Assembly (NCBI RefSeq): GCF_036057275.1
Contig: NZ_CP107945.1
Coordinates: 2,914,001 to 2,978,000, forward strand
Direction: 5' to 3'
Length of the DNA: 64,000 nucleotides
Source: Streptomyces sp. NBC_00390
GTDB taxonomy: Bacteria; Actinomycetota; Actinomycetes; Streptomycetales; Streptomycetaceae
The notes under the pieces are model-generated. The model was not told where the DNA came from. It did not search any database and worked only from the letters and a program-made list of their open reading frames with translations. Shown in pieces: positions 8,558 to 17,444 of this stretch. Position 1 is the stretch's first letter; each line of letters starts with the position of its first letter. The position numbers were made by a program, and so were the translations under genes.

Positions 8558-10000
8558 TCACCCGGCCCGCACCTGCCGGGGCGGCGGGACGTTCCCGGGC
8601 GGTGCCGCCGGGTCCTGCCGGCCGGTCTCCGCCGGGCGCGGCGGCACGAGCCCTGCAGACTCGTCCGAAGTGACCGATGTCTCCCAGCCGTGCCGGTCGA
8701 GTGCCCGCACCAGTGCCCGCACCATCCGCGGATCGAACTGGGTTCCGGCGCACCGCTCCAGTTCGGCCAGGGCCACCGGCACGGGCCGCGCCCTGCTGTA
8801 GGACCGCGTCGAGGTCATCGCGTCGAACGCGTCGGCCACCGCGACCACGCGCGCGAACTCGGGGATCTGGGTGCCCACGAGCCCGTACGGGTAGCCGCTG
8901 CCGTCCATCCGCTCGTGGTGGTGCAGGATCGCCGCCCGTGCCTCGCCGAGGAATCCGATGCCGCGCACCATCTCGTGCCCGTACTCGGGGTGCAGCTCGA
9001 TCACCCGCCGCTCTTCGGGAGTGAGCGGCCCGTCCTTGCGCAGCACCCGTGTCGGCACCCCGAGCTTGCCCACGTCGTGCAGGATCCCGGCGAACCTGAG
9101 CACCTCCAGCCGGTCTTCTTCCATGCTCAGTTCACGCGCGATCAGCGCCGACGCCCGTCCCACACGCTCGCTGTGCCCACGGGTGTACCGGTCCTTGATG
9201 TCGACGGCCTGCACCAGGGCCCGGATCGTCGCCTGGTGGGCCGCGCGCTCACGGTGGTACTGGGCGAAGATCCAGCAGGAGATGTACATCGGCAGGAGCA
9301 CGAACAGCGCGGACAGCGGCCCGTACGGACTGCTCCACAGCACGGCCATCATCAGCCCGACGAGCCCGTGCACGAGGTGGGGCACCGGTGACGCGGGCAG
9401 CTGGGCGCGCCGGGCGCCGCCGAGCGGCGCCCTCCCCCACAGCCCCTTGGACGTGGGTGGGGCCGACCCCGCCGGCGCCAGAGGGAGTACCCCGGTCGCC
9501 GCGGCCCGGATCCCGCCGTCGAGCACGGTCAGCACCAGCCAGAACGCGAGCGCTGCGGCGGCGGCCGACAGGAGCACCCGGGGAAAGTCCGGCGCGCGCA
9601 GCGTCGGCTCGCCACCGAGCAGCGTATAGGCCTGCCCGGCCGCCCAGGTCGCGAGCGCCTGCTCGGCAGCCCGCCAGATCCGCCGTGCCATGGCCGGGGG
9701 CCGGTCGACCCGCGCCAGCAGCGCTCCGGGTACGGGTACGAGCGCGGCCGCGGCGGGCGGCAGCAGAAAGGCGGCGGCGAGCAGCACGGGGAAGAACAGT
9801 CCGGCGCTCACCGGCACCATGTCGCCGAGAACGCGGCAGCGCGCCGGGAGCTCGCAGACGGCGTACAGCCCGGCGAGCAGCAGCACGGCGCTCCATGGCA
9901 CCGCCGCCCCGGGCGTCCGCAGGACCGGGGCGGCGCATGCCGCGGCGCACAGGACGGCACCCAGAATGTACGCGCGAGCTGCCGTGGGTAAGGCCGTCAC
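8558..10000 (-). CDS. Membrane HD-GYP domain protein (probable cyclic-di-GMP phosphodiesterase)
   Basis: 480 aa, GTG start after GAGGAGGG. Multiple membrane segments cover residues 5-250, followed by a complete HD-GYP domain: HSERVGRASALIA, GILHDVGKLGVPTRVL, LHPEYGHEMV, ILHHHERMDGSGYPYGL and ADAFDAMTSTRSY. HD-GYP enzymes hydrolyse c-di-GMP, which in Streptomyces controls development through BldD. The C-terminal 50 residues are Pro-rich and probably disordered. Substrate identity is inferred from the family only. Confidence 0.88.
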   Translation of the reverse strand: MTALPTAARAYILGAVLCAAACAAPVLRTPGAAVPWSAVLLLAGLYAVCELPARCRVLGDMVPVSAGLFFPVLLAAAFLLPPAAAALVPVPGALLARVDRPPAMARRIWRAAEQALATWAAGQAYTLLGGEPTLRAPDFPRVLLSAAAAALAFWLVLTVLDGGIRAAATGVLPLAPAGSAPPTSKGLWGRAPLGGARRAQLPASPVPHLVHGLVGLMMAVLWSSPYGPLSALFVLLPMYISCWIFAQYHRERAAHQATIRALVQAVDIKDRYTRGHSERVGRASALIARELSMEEDRLEVLRFAGILHDVGKLGVPTRVLRKDGPLTPEERRVIELHPEYGHEMVRGIGFLGEARAAILHHHERMDGSGYPYGLVGTQIPEFARVVAVADAFDAMTSTRSYSRARPVPVALAELERCAGTQFDPRMVRALVRALDRHGWETSVTSDESAGLVPPRPAETGRQDPAAPPGNVPPPRQVRAG

Positions 10001-10093
10001 TGCCCCGCACCCTCCTCAAATGGAGCGCCAACGCTAGCGAGTTGAGGGGGGTTGGGGGGCGCTTCACCGCCCATTCGCACGTACGAGTGACAT

Positions 10094-10136
10094 GCACACA
10101 GGGCGCGCCGCGGTGTGCGCGGCGCACCCTGTGTGC
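10094..10136 (-). terminator. Terminator downstream of rsrA
   Basis: Long inverted repeat with outer arms GCACACAGGG / CCCTGTGTGC and an inner CGCGCCGC / GCGGCGCA stem, 66 bp after the rsrA stop. The rest of the 10001-10201 gap should hold the promoter of the HD-GYP gene; no clear consensus was seen. Confidence 0.8.
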
Positions 10137-10201
10137 ACGCAAGGCGTTCAGGTGCGTGAAGAGGAAGCGCTCCTCGCAGACGCTCCTGCTCCTGGGCCGT
10201 C

Positions 10202-10498
10202 CTACTCCTGGGCCGTCGCCACGTCCTGGTCGGGAACGGCCTCGCCCGAACGGATCAGATCGATACGCCCCATGACCTTGGCCCGCAGGTCGCTCGGCAC
10301 GTCGTCATGGCCGCAGCAGCGCTTGACCAGCTTCTTCACGGCCTGCTCGAGACCGTACTTCTCCAGGCACGGGGAGCACTCCTCGAAGTGCACCTCGAAC
10401 TTCGTGCAGTCACTGTCGGGCATCTCGCGGTCGAGGAACTCGTAGAGATGGTCCAGGACCTCTGAGCAGTCCGTCTCATGCGGCTCTCCGCAGCTCAT
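10202..10498 (-). CDS. rsrA: Zinc anti-sigma factor RsrA (redox-sensing, ZAS family)
   Basis: 98 aa. RsrA binds and inhibits sigma-R; oxidation forms a disulfide, releases zinc and frees the sigma factor. The ZAS motif H37-x3-C41-x2-C44 is intact. C3, C11, C31, C61 and C62 are also present, so the C11-C44 pair known as the redox trigger in S. coelicolor is conserved at the same numbers. The ATG overlaps the sigR stop in an ATGA, which ensures coupled synthesis. The last codons and the sequence after the stop contain a short direct repeat, TCCTGGGCCGTC. Confidence 0.97.
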   Translation of the reverse strand: MSCGEPHETDCSEVLDHLYEFLDREMPDSDCTKFEVHFEECSPCLEKYGLEQAVKKLVKRCCGHDDVPSDLRAKVMGRIDLIRSGEAVPDQDVATAQE

Positions 10499-11160
10499 GA
10501 GCCCGAGCCTTTCGCGTCGTTCGACTCCCCCGCACCGGCCGGGACGAGCCCGCGCTCGCGGGCGTAGTCCTCGAGCATGCCGCGCAACTGGCGGCGGCCC
10601 CGGTGCAGGCGGGACATCACCGTACCGATGGGTGTCCCCATGATGTCCGCGATCTCCTTGTACGCAAAGCCCTCTACGTCCGCCAGATAGACCGCGATCC
10701 GGAACTCCTCGGGGATCGCCTGCAGCGCCGCCTTCACGTCCGAGTCCGGCAGATGGTCGAGGGCCTGCGACTCGGCGGACCGCAGCCCGGTCGACATGTG
10801 CGACTCGGCGCGGGCGAGCTGCCAGTCCTCGATCTCCTCCGCCGCACTGCGCTGAGGCTCACGCTGCTTCTTGCGGTAGGAGTTGATGAAGGTGTTCGTG
10901 AGAATCCGGTACAGCCACGCCTTGAGGTTCGTGCCCTCGCGGAACTGGTGGAACGATCCGTACGCCTTGGCGTACGTCTCCTGCACGAGATCCTCGGCGT
11001 CGGCGGGATTACGTGTCATGCGCAGAGCGGCCGAGTACATCTGGTCGAGGAAGCCGAGGGCATCCCGCTCAAAACGGGCATTGCGCTCGGCGGCCGTCTC
11101 CTCGGACAGCTCCGCCTGGCCGTCGTCGGCCCCTGCGTCGGTCCCAGTGACCGGACCCAC
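10495..11160 (-). CDS. sigR: RNA polymerase sigma factor SigR (thiol-oxidative stress)
   Basis: ECF sigma factor of 221 aa. Region 2 reads [26 protein letters not shown] and region 4 ends in [27 protein letters not shown]. The GTG at 11160 ([10 protein letters not shown]) is preceded by GGAGGAG. The frame also stays open upstream to an ATG at 11346, adding 62 residues ([17 protein letters not shown]...). In S. coelicolor a similar longer, unstable isoform (sigma-R prime) is made from the stress-induced upstream promoter, and the promoter at 11399-11425 is placed to do this here. The stop overlaps rsrA. Confidence 0.96.
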   Translation of the reverse strand: MGPVTGTDAGADDGQAELSEETAAERNARFERDALGFLDQMYSAALRMTRNPADAEDLVQETYAKAYGSFHQFREGTNLKAWLYRILTNTFINSYRKKQREPQRSAAEEIEDWQLARAESHMSTGLRSAESQALDHLPDSDVKAALQAIPEEFRIAVYLADVEGFAYKEIADIMGTPIGTVMSRLHRGRRQLRGMLEDYARERGLVPAGAGESNDAKGSGS

Positions 11161-11398
11161 CTCCTCCAACGCTGTGGCGAGACCGAGTGCGGACCCGCTC
11201 GAATCGGAGAATAGTCGACCATGCTGCGAGGGGGCTTGCCGATCAGCGCTGCCCGCCGTCCGAGCCGGTTCGGCCTTGCCCGCGGAAAGCACCGTCCACT
11301 CGAGCCCGGTGGCGCGCTCGGCTGTCGGGCAGAAGGTCGTACCCATGTGGCGGACTCCCTACTCCATGCTTCATTGCTGACGTTCCGACATCCGCCAC

Positions 11399-11425
11399 AA
11401 CAGCGTCCGCACGCACATCATTCCC
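11399..11425 (-). promoter_or_regulatory. Sigma-R dependent promoter of sigR
   Basis: Read on the minus strand this is GGGAAT, then exactly 18 bases, then GTT, matching the sigma-R consensus GGAAT-N18-GTT. It lies about 50 bp upstream of the long-isoform ATG and just inside the 3' end of the neighbouring hydrolase gene. It implies positive autoregulation of sigR-rsrA. Confidence 0.88.
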
Positions 11426-12071
11426 ACAGGCGCCGGGTGAAGACGGTCACGGCGTCCGTGATCACCTTCAGGGTCTCCGCCTCGCCGACCCCGGCCCGTT
11501 TCGGCACGGCGAACCCGTGATCCGCGTGCGGGACCTCCACGAGCTCGTAGGCACCGTCCGGGAACTCGTCGGGGCGGCCGAAGGGGTCGTTGCCGCCCTG
11601 CACGACGAGGGTGGGGGCGCCGGCGCCGAGGAGTTCCTGGGCGCGCGACCGCTCGGGGCGGCCGGGCGGATGCAGCGGGAAGCTCAGCGCGAGCACGCCC
11701 ACGGCACCGAGTTCGGCGGCTGTACGGCACGCGACGCGCGCCCCGGCGCTGCGCCCGCCGGAGGCGATGGGCAGCCCCGCCCCGGCGAGGGCGGGCCATA
11801 CGCCGCGCCATCCGGTGTCCAGTGTCCTGGGCGCGGGGGCGACCTTCTTCCCGGCGACCCGCCAGGGCTGCTCCACGAGCGCGACGGTGACGCCGTGGGA
11901 GGGCAGAACGCCGGCGAGGGCACGCAGGTCGCGCGCCTCGATCCCGCCCCCTGCGCCGTGTCCGAGGGCGAGCACGCCCCGCGCGTTCTTCGCCGCCCAC
12001 CAGGTGACACGCGCGTCCCCGGCCTCGGTCTCCACGATCTCTGCCCGGCTCACGCCCCCATGCTCGCGCAT
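11418..12071 (-). CDS. Alpha/beta hydrolase (TEX30/KANL3-like family)
   Basis: About 217 aa. Typical alpha/beta-hydrolase landmarks are GHGAGGG (oxyanion loop), GGRSAGARVA (nucleophile elbow GxSxG with serine in GRSAG), VVQGGNDPFG (acid) and HADHGF (catalytic His). The protein is probably cytoplasmic. Start options are ATG at 12071 and GTG at 12053; the latter has a G-rich stretch before it. The substrate is unknown. Its 3' end overlaps the sigR promoter. Confidence 0.8.
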   Translation of the reverse strand: MREHGGVSRAEIVETEAGDARVTWWAAKNARGVLALGHGAGGGIEARDLRALAGVLPSHGVTVALVEQPWRVAGKKVAPAPRTLDTGWRGVWPALAGAGLPIASGGRSAGARVACRTAAELGAVGVLALSFPLHPPGRPERSRAQELLGAGAPTLVVQGGNDPFGRPDEFPDGAYELVEVPHADHGFAVPKRAGVGEAETLKVITDAVTVFTRRLWE

Positions 12072-12108
12072 CGGGCCACGCGGCGTGGCTCCACACCGCC
12101 GGGGCACG

Positions 12109-12924
12109 TCAGAACAGCGTGGGCACCTCCGGGGCCGCCAGTTCCTCCAGCAGCTCCGGTCCGTTGTTGCGGACGTTGCTCACCGCTGTCGTCACCGGGT
12201 ACGCCCGCATCAGCCCGCCCTCCGGCGGCTCGAGCATGTTCCGCAGCTCCTCCAGGTCCGTGCGGGCGGGGTCCAGCCACGCGTCCCAGCGGTCCGGCGT
12301 GAGCATCAGCGGCATCCGTGGGTGGATGTCCGCCAGCGAACGCGGGCCCTCGGCCGGGGCCACCCCCAGCGGTCCCGACTCCGCCTCGGTCGTGATCACC
12401 GAGCAGGTCACCCACCATGCCTGCGGATGCCCCTCCGGCAGAGTGCGGTCGCGCCAGAACTCGTACAGGCCCGCCATCGCGAACACCGACCCGTCCGACG
12501 GCGTCACGAAGTACGGCTGCTTGCGCGGCCGCTTCTTCTTGCCCTCGACCTCGAGTTCGCGCTCCTCGACACCCGTCACCCACTCGTAATAGCCGTCCGC
12601 CGGCAGGATGCAGCGGCGGGAGACGAACGGCTTCCGGAACGACGGCTTCTCGTGGAGTGTTTCCGCCCGCGCGTTGATCATCCGCGCCCCGCCCTCGGGG
12701 GACTTCGCCCACGACGGCACGAGCCCCCACTTCAGCGTTCGCAGCTGCCGAACCGGACGCCGGTCGTCCGCGTCTTTGAGAGGGCGCTCGAGAATCGCGT
12801 GGACCTCCTTGGTGGGAGCCACGTTCCAGTCGGGCGCCAGCGTCTCCTGCGGCTCCCACTTCTCGACCTCGAACAGCCCCACGAGATCCTCGGGCCTACG
12901 ACTCGCTGCATACCGTCCGCACAT
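12109..12924 (-). CDS. SRAP-family abasic-site DNA-protein crosslink protein (YedK/HMCES-like)
   Basis: 271 aa beginning MCGRYAA. The start is fixed by the requirement for Cys2, which after Met removal forms the thiazolidine crosslink with abasic sites in single-stranded DNA. Other family motifs are WNVAPT, WGLVPSWA, INARAET, FRKPFVSRRCILPADGYYEW (Glu of the active site) and HPRMPLML. The family role is protection of ssDNA abasic sites and possibly SOS functions. The gene is divergent from the M50 gene with a 62-bp gap. Confidence 0.94.
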   Translation of the reverse strand: MCGRYAASRRPEDLVGLFEVEKWEPQETLAPDWNVAPTKEVHAILERPLKDADDRRPVRQLRTLKWGLVPSWAKSPEGGARMINARAETLHEKPSFRKPFVSRRCILPADGYYEWVTGVEERELEVEGKKKRPRKQPYFVTPSDGSVFAMAGLYEFWRDRTLPEGHPQAWWVTCSVITTEAESGPLGVAPAEGPRSLADIHPRMPLMLTPDRWDAWLDPARTDLEELRNMLEPPEGGLMRAYPVTTAVSNVRNNGPELLEELAAPEVPTLF

Positions 12925-12986
12925 AAGTGCCACACTGCCACTCGCGCACGCCGCCCGACCACCATCCCGAGGAGCCCGCCCGAGAC

Positions 12987-13751
12987 ATGAACACCACTCA
13001 TCCCGGCACGATCTCCGACCTGGCTTCCGGCGTGCACCTCGGCGTGACCTCGCTCACCGACCTGTGGGACCGCGTCTTCGGCAGCCAGCCCGCCCCCGAC
13101 CAGTGGCTCGTCATCGCCACGGGCGTGGCGGCGCTGGCGGCCGTCATACCCCAGGCCGCCTGGCGTGTCTCGCGCAACGCGATCACCATCGCCCACGAGG
13201 GCGGTCACGGCCTGATCGCGCTGGTCACCGGCCGCCGGCTGCAGAGCATCCGGCTGCACTCGGACACCAGCGGCCTGACGGTCAGCCGCGGCAAGCCGAC
13301 GGGGCTGGGGATGATCCTTACGGCGGCCGCCGGCTACACGGCGCCGCCGCTGCTCGGCCTCGGCGGGGCCTGGCTGCTCGCCGCGCACCACATCACGCTG
13401 TTGCTGTGGCTGGCGACCGCGCTGCTGCTGGCGATGCTGGTCATGATCCGGAATGTCTACGGCATGTTCACGGTGATCGTCACGGGCGCCGCCTTCGTGC
13501 TCGTGTCCTGGCTGACCGAACCCGTCGTCCAGTCCGCCTTCGCGTACGCGGCGGTCTGGTTCCTGCTGCTCGGCGGTGTACGTCCGGCTTTCGAGCTGCA
13601 GTCCAAGCGGCGGCACGGCGGCGCCCCGGACTCGGACGCCGACCAGCTCGCCCGGCTGACCAATGTGCCGCCCGCGATGTGGCTGTTCCTCTTCCACGCC
13701 GTGTCGATCACATCGCTGACAGGCGGCGGCCGCTGGCTGCTCGGACTGTGA
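12987..13751 (+). CDS. M50-like integral membrane metalloprotease
   Basis: 254 aa, ATG after a GAGGAG about 14 bp upstream. The zinc motif is IAHEGGHGLIALVTGR (HExxH form), and the rest consists of about five hydrophobic segments. This fits the M50B-like family common in actinobacteria, which resembles site-2 proteases. No PDZ domain is visible. A substrate cannot be inferred. It stands alone between two divergent or unrelated units. Confidence 0.82.
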   Translation: MNTTHPGTISDLASGVHLGVTSLTDLWDRVFGSQPAPDQWLVIATGVAALAAVIPQAAWRVSRNAITIAHEGGHGLIALVTGRRLQSIRLHSDTSGLTVSRGKPTGLGMILTAAAGYTAPPLLGLGGAWLLAAHHITLLLWLATALLLAMLVMIRNVYGMFTVIVTGAAFVLVSWLTEPVVQSAFAYAAVWFLLLGGVRPAFELQSKRRHGGAPDSDADQLARLTNVPPAMWLFLFHAVSITSLTGGGRWLLGL

Positions 13752-13862
13752 GCCCCGACCGGATCCCGCGGCCCCGCTCCTCGCCTCTTCGCGGCACATT
13801 CGCCCCGTTCGAGCGCATTTGATCAAGATCGGGCCCGGCGCCGAGCCACTAAAGTGAGGCCC

Positions 13863-15200
13863 ATGACCGAAAGCTCCGTGCAACCCGCCCTCTGGCCCGC
13901 CCCGCTCGCGACCGGGGCCGTCGCAGCGACGGTCACCGTGCCCGGTTCCAAGTCGGTCACCAATCGGGCCCTGGTGCTGGCCGCGCTGGCCGCCGAGCCC
14001 GGCTGGCTGCGCCGCCCGCTGCGTTCCCGCGACACCCTGCTGATGGCCTCCGCGCTGCGCACGCTGGGCGTCGGCATCGAGGAGACCGTCTCGTCCAGCA
14101 CCACCGGCGGCGCCGGTGAGGCCTGGCGGATCTTCCCCACCGGGCTGCACGGCCCGGCGACCGTCGATGTCGGCAACGCCGGCACCGTCATGCGCTTCCT
14201 TCCTCCCGTCGCCGCCCTCGCCGACGGTCCGGTCCACTTCGACGGCGATCCCCGTTCCCACGAGCGCCCGCTCAACGGCGTGATCGACGCCCTGCGGGTG
14301 CTCGGCGCCCGTATCGACGACGACGGACGCGGGGCACTTCCCATGACCGTGCACGGCGGCGGGGCACTGGACGGCGGTCCGGTCGAGATCGACGCCTCCT
14401 CGTCCTCTCAGTTCGTGTCCGCGCTGCTGCTGTCCGCGCCGCGCTTCAACCAGGGCGTGGAGGTCCGGCATGTCGGCGGCAGGCTGCCGTCCATGCCGCA
14501 CATCCGGATGACCGTCGACATGCTGCGCACGGTCGGTGCCCAGGTCGACGAGCCCGAGACCGGCGGCGAGCCGAACGTCTGGCGGGTCTCCCCGAGCGCG
14601 CTGCTCGGGCGGGACCTCACCGTCGAGCCCGATCTGTCCAACGCGCAGCCGTTCCTGGCGGCGGCTCTGGTCACCGGCGGGCGGGTCACCATCCCGGACT
14701 GGCCCGAGCGCACCACCCAACCCGGTGACGCGCTGCGCCGGATCTTCACCGAAATGGGTGGCTCCTGCGAGTTGAGGACCACCCCGGACGGCACGGCTCT
14801 GGTCTTCACCGGCAGCGGCCGTATCCACGGCATCGATGTCGATCTCTCGGAGGTCGGGGAGCTGACGCCCGGTATCGCTGCGGTCGCGGCTCTCGCCGAC
14901 TCCCCGTCCACGCTGCGCGGTGTGGCGCACCTGCGGCTGCACGAGACGGACCGCCTGGCGGCACTCACCAAGGAGATCAACGAACTCGGCGGCGACGTCA
15001 CCGAGACCGAGGACGGTCTCCACATCCGCCCGCGCCCGCTGCACGGCGGTGTCTTCCACACCTACGACGATCACCGGATGGCGACGGCAGGCTCGATCAT
15101 CGGCCTGGCGGTCGACGGCGTGCAGATCGAGAACGTGGCGACCACCGCGAAGACGCTGCCGGACTTCCCGCGGATGTGGACCGGAATGCTCGGGGCCTGA
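13863..15200 (+). CDS. aroA: 3-phosphoshikimate 1-carboxyvinyltransferase (EPSP synthase)
   Basis: 445 aa. The enzyme catalyses the sixth step of the shikimate pathway: PEP plus shikimate-3-phosphate gives EPSP. Motifs are [12 protein letters not shown] (Lys and Ser of the S3P/PEP site), [37 protein letters not shown] and [10 protein letters not shown] at 13863 is preceded by GTGAGG. The rsgA start lies three bases after the stop, so the two are co-transcribed. Confidence 0.96.
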   Translation: MTESSVQPALWPAPLATGAVAATVTVPGSKSVTNRALVLAALAAEPGWLRRPLRSRDTLLMASALRTLGVGIEETVSSSTTGGAGEAWRIFPTGLHGPATVDVGNAGTVMRFLPPVAALADGPVHFDGDPRSHERPLNGVIDALRVLGARIDDDGRGALPMTVHGGGALDGGPVEIDASSSSQFVSALLLSAPRFNQGVEVRHVGGRLPSMPHIRMTVDMLRTVGAQVDEPETGGEPNVWRVSPSALLGRDLTVEPDLSNAQPFLAAALVTGGRVTIPDWPERTTQPGDALRRIFTEMGGSCELRTTPDGTALVFTGSGRIHGIDVDLSEVGELTPGIAAVAALADSPSTLRGVAHLRLHETDRLAALTKEINELGGDVTETEDGLHIRPRPLHGGVFHTYDDHRMATAGSIIGLAVDGVQIENVATTAKTLPDFPRMWTGMLGA

Positions 15201-15203
15201 GAC

Positions 15204-16217
15204 ATGCGCCGTTACGGCAAGCACACCGACGAGGACGACATCCGGTCCCGCCCCAACCGCAAGGGCAACCGGCCCCGCACCAATATCCGCCCCAAGCACG
15301 AGGACGCGGCCGAGGGCATGGTCCTCACCGTCGACCGGGGCCGGCTGACCTGCCTCGTCGAGGATCGTGTCGTGATGGCGATGAAGGCCCGCGAGCTGGG
15401 CCGCAAGGCCGCGGTGGTGGGCGACCGGGTCGACATCGTCGGCGATCTCACCGGCGCCAAGGACACCCTCGCCCGCATCGTGCGGATCGGGGAGCGCCGT
15501 TCGGTGCTGCGGCGTACCGCCGACGACGACGATCCGTTCGAGCGTGTGGTCGTCGCCAATGCCGACCAGCTGGCGATCGTCACCGCGCTCGCCGATCCCG
15601 AGCCGCGCCCGCGTCTGATCGACCGCTGCCTGGTGGCGGCGTACGACGGCGGGCTCGAGCCGCTGCTGGTGCTGACGAAGTCGGATCTGGCGGCGCCGGA
15701 CGAACTGCTGGAGATGTACGGGGCGCTCGGTGTGCCCCATGTGGTCACCACACGCGAGGAGTTCGTGGACGGACTGGCCGCGGACCGGGTCCGCGAGCAC
15801 CTGGTGGGACGGACGACCGCATTCGTCGGTCACTCCGGCGTCGGCAAGACGACTCTGGTCAACGCGCTGGTGCCGCAGGAGAAGCGCCGCTCGACCGGCC
15901 ATGTCAACGCGGTCACCGGCCGGGGCCGCCACACCACGACATCGGCGCTCGCCCTCCCGCTCGCGGACAAGCAGGGCGGCTGGGTCATCGACACTCCGGG
16001 CGTGCGCTCCTTCGGGCTGCACCATGTCGACCCGTCCCGGGTCATCCACGCCTTCCCTGATCTGGTGCCCGGCACGGAGGGGTGTCCGCGGTCCTGTTCG
16101 CACGACGAGAAGGACTGCGCGCTGGACGAGTGGGTGGCCGAGGGCCACGCGGATCCGGCACGGCTGTTCTCGCTGCGGCGGCTGCTGGCCACCCGGGAGC
16201 GACGCGAGGGCGACTGA
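15204..16217 (+). CDS. rsgA: Ribosome small subunit-dependent GTPase A
   Basis: 337 aa. This is a circularly permuted GTPase acting late in 30S assembly. An OB-fold lies near residues 35-100, then G4 (TKSDL, about 155), G1 (GHSGVGKTTLVNALV, about 210) and G3 (DTPGVRSFGL, about 255). A C-terminal zinc knuckle, CPRSCSHDEKDC, follows. All key elements are intact. Confidence 0.95.
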   Translation: MRRYGKHTDEDDIRSRPNRKGNRPRTNIRPKHEDAAEGMVLTVDRGRLTCLVEDRVVMAMKARELGRKAAVVGDRVDIVGDLTGAKDTLARIVRIGERRSVLRRTADDDDPFERVVVANADQLAIVTALADPEPRPRLIDRCLVAAYDGGLEPLLVLTKSDLAAPDELLEMYGALGVPHVVTTREEFVDGLAADRVREHLVGRTTAFVGHSGVGKTTLVNALVPQEKRRSTGHVNAVTGRGRHTTTSALALPLADKQGGWVIDTPGVRSFGLHHVDPSRVIHAFPDLVPGTEGCPRSCSHDEKDCALDEWVAEGHADPARLFSLRRLLATRERREGD

Positions 16218-16308
16218 GCCGCACGTTTGCGGACCGCACCTGCCGGTAAGGGCATAATCGCACCAAGTCAGACGAAGCAGTCACCGATCGAATCGGGAGG
16301 CAGAGACG

Positions 16309-16632
16309 ATGGCGTGGCTGCTGGTCGTGGTCGCCGGATTCCTGGAAACGGGCTTCGCCGTCTGTCTGAAGCTGTCGCACGGCTTCACCAGGCTCTGGCC
16401 GACGATCGCGTTCTGCGCGTTCGCACTGGGCAGCTTCGGACTGCTCACGCTCGCACTCAAGCGGCTCGACGTGGGGCCCGCGTACGCGGTGTGGACGGGC
16501 ATCGGCGCGGCGGGCACCGCGATCTACGGAATGGTCTTCCTCGACGACGTGGTCTCCACTCTCAAGATCGTGTCCATCACCTTGGTGATCGTCGGCGTCG
16601 TCGGTCTGCAGCTCTCGGGCTCATCGCGCTGA
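16309..16632 (+). CDS. Small multidrug resistance (SMR) family transporter, SugE/Gdx-like
   Basis: 107 aa with four membrane helices. The single essential acidic residue is present in GFLETGFAVCLKLSHGF (Glu13). ATG after GGGAGG. The sequence is closer to the SugE/Gdx (guanidinium exporter) type than to EmrE, but no ykkC-type riboswitch was found in the 91-bp upstream gap. The 3' end overlaps the convergent TetR gene by 12 bp. The TetR regulator may control it, though it is not divergent. Confidence 0.88.
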   Translation: MAWLLVVVAGFLETGFAVCLKLSHGFTRLWPTIAFCAFALGSFGLLTLALKRLDVGPAYAVWTGIGAAGTAIYGMVFLDDVVSTLKIVSITLVIVGVVGLQLSGSSR

Positions 16633-17256
16633 CGGCACCCCCAGGGCTCCGCGTACGAGCTGGTCGATGCCGGCCAGGGCCGTGCGTACGGGCCGGCCGA
16701 CACCGTCGCCGACCGGTGCGACGACATACGACAGCGCGAGACGCACCACCAGCTCGCAGCGCTGGGCCAGCTCCGGCCGCACGTCCTGGCGCCCGGCGCC
16801 GAGGGCGGCGAGCGACCGGTCCCGCACGGCGGCCACCAGTTCGTGCGGGGCCGGCAGCCCCGCATCCGCCCGGCGCTGCGCGGGCACCCCGGCGAGCACG
16901 GCGCCGCGCCTCGCCGGTCTGGGCTGCGGCATCCGCTCCCCCCAGCAGCCGGTGATCAGGGCACGCAGCAGCGGCCTGTCCCGGGCCTCGCCGACGGTCC
17001 ACCGGGCGACCGACACCAGACGGTCGGCGGGTTCGGTGGGCTGTGCCAGCACCCGTTCCACGCCGTGCAGATAACGGTCGGCCTCCCGTCGCACAAGAGC
17101 CCGGGCGAGGCCGTCCTTGCTGCCGAACTCGTTGTAGAGGGTCTGACGCGAGAGGCCGGCGACGGAGGCGACATCGACCATCCGCACCCCGGACCAGGGC
17201 AGCTCCTCGAGTGCCGCGAGCGCAGCGTTCAGCAGTAACTCTCGGGCTGCAGGCAT
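16621..17256 (-). CDS. TetR-family transcriptional regulator
   Basis: 211 aa, ATG after GGGGAGG. The N-terminal helix-turn-helix domain is clear: AREL LLNAALAALEELPWSGVRMVDVASVAGLSRQ (split here) then TLYNEFGSKDGLARALV. The C-terminal domain (60-210) is the variable ligand domain, with one potential helix bundle. Its effector and target are unknown. It points away from hisN and toward the SMR exporter gene. Confidence 0.88.
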   Translation of the reverse strand: MPAARELLLNAALAALEELPWSGVRMVDVASVAGLSRQTLYNEFGSKDGLARALVRREADRYLHGVERVLAQPTEPADRLVSVARWTVGEARDRPLLRALITGCWGERMPQPRPARRGAVLAGVPAQRRADAGLPAPHELVAAVRDRSLAALGAGRQDVRPELAQRCELVVRLALSYVVAPVGDGVGRPVRTALAGIDQLVRGALGVPSAR

Positions 17257-17444
17257 CGTCGCCTCCCCGGCCGAGCGGCTCCGGCGCGACTCCTTCTGCA
17301 AGGGCGGGCCGGACTCTGGGCACAGAGTTGACTCGTGTCCTTCCACTGTCAATAGGCGTGACTGCCAAGGGCCCCGGGGCGGGTCGCACAGGCGGTCCAC
17401 CGGTGCCCGGGAAGGCAGCGACGTGCACCGCTAGAGTGGCGGCC

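Noticed and set aside
12732..16148. 1100-codon minus-strand open frame opposite aroA and rsgA
   Set aside because: Composition is typical of antisense frames in high-GC genes. The plus strand carries unmistakable AroA and RsgA motifs.
16218..16308. Guanidine (ykkC-type) riboswitch in front of the SMR gene
   Set aside because: Looked for because SugE/Gdx genes often have one. The 91-bp gap has no paired ACGR hairpins or ykkC core.
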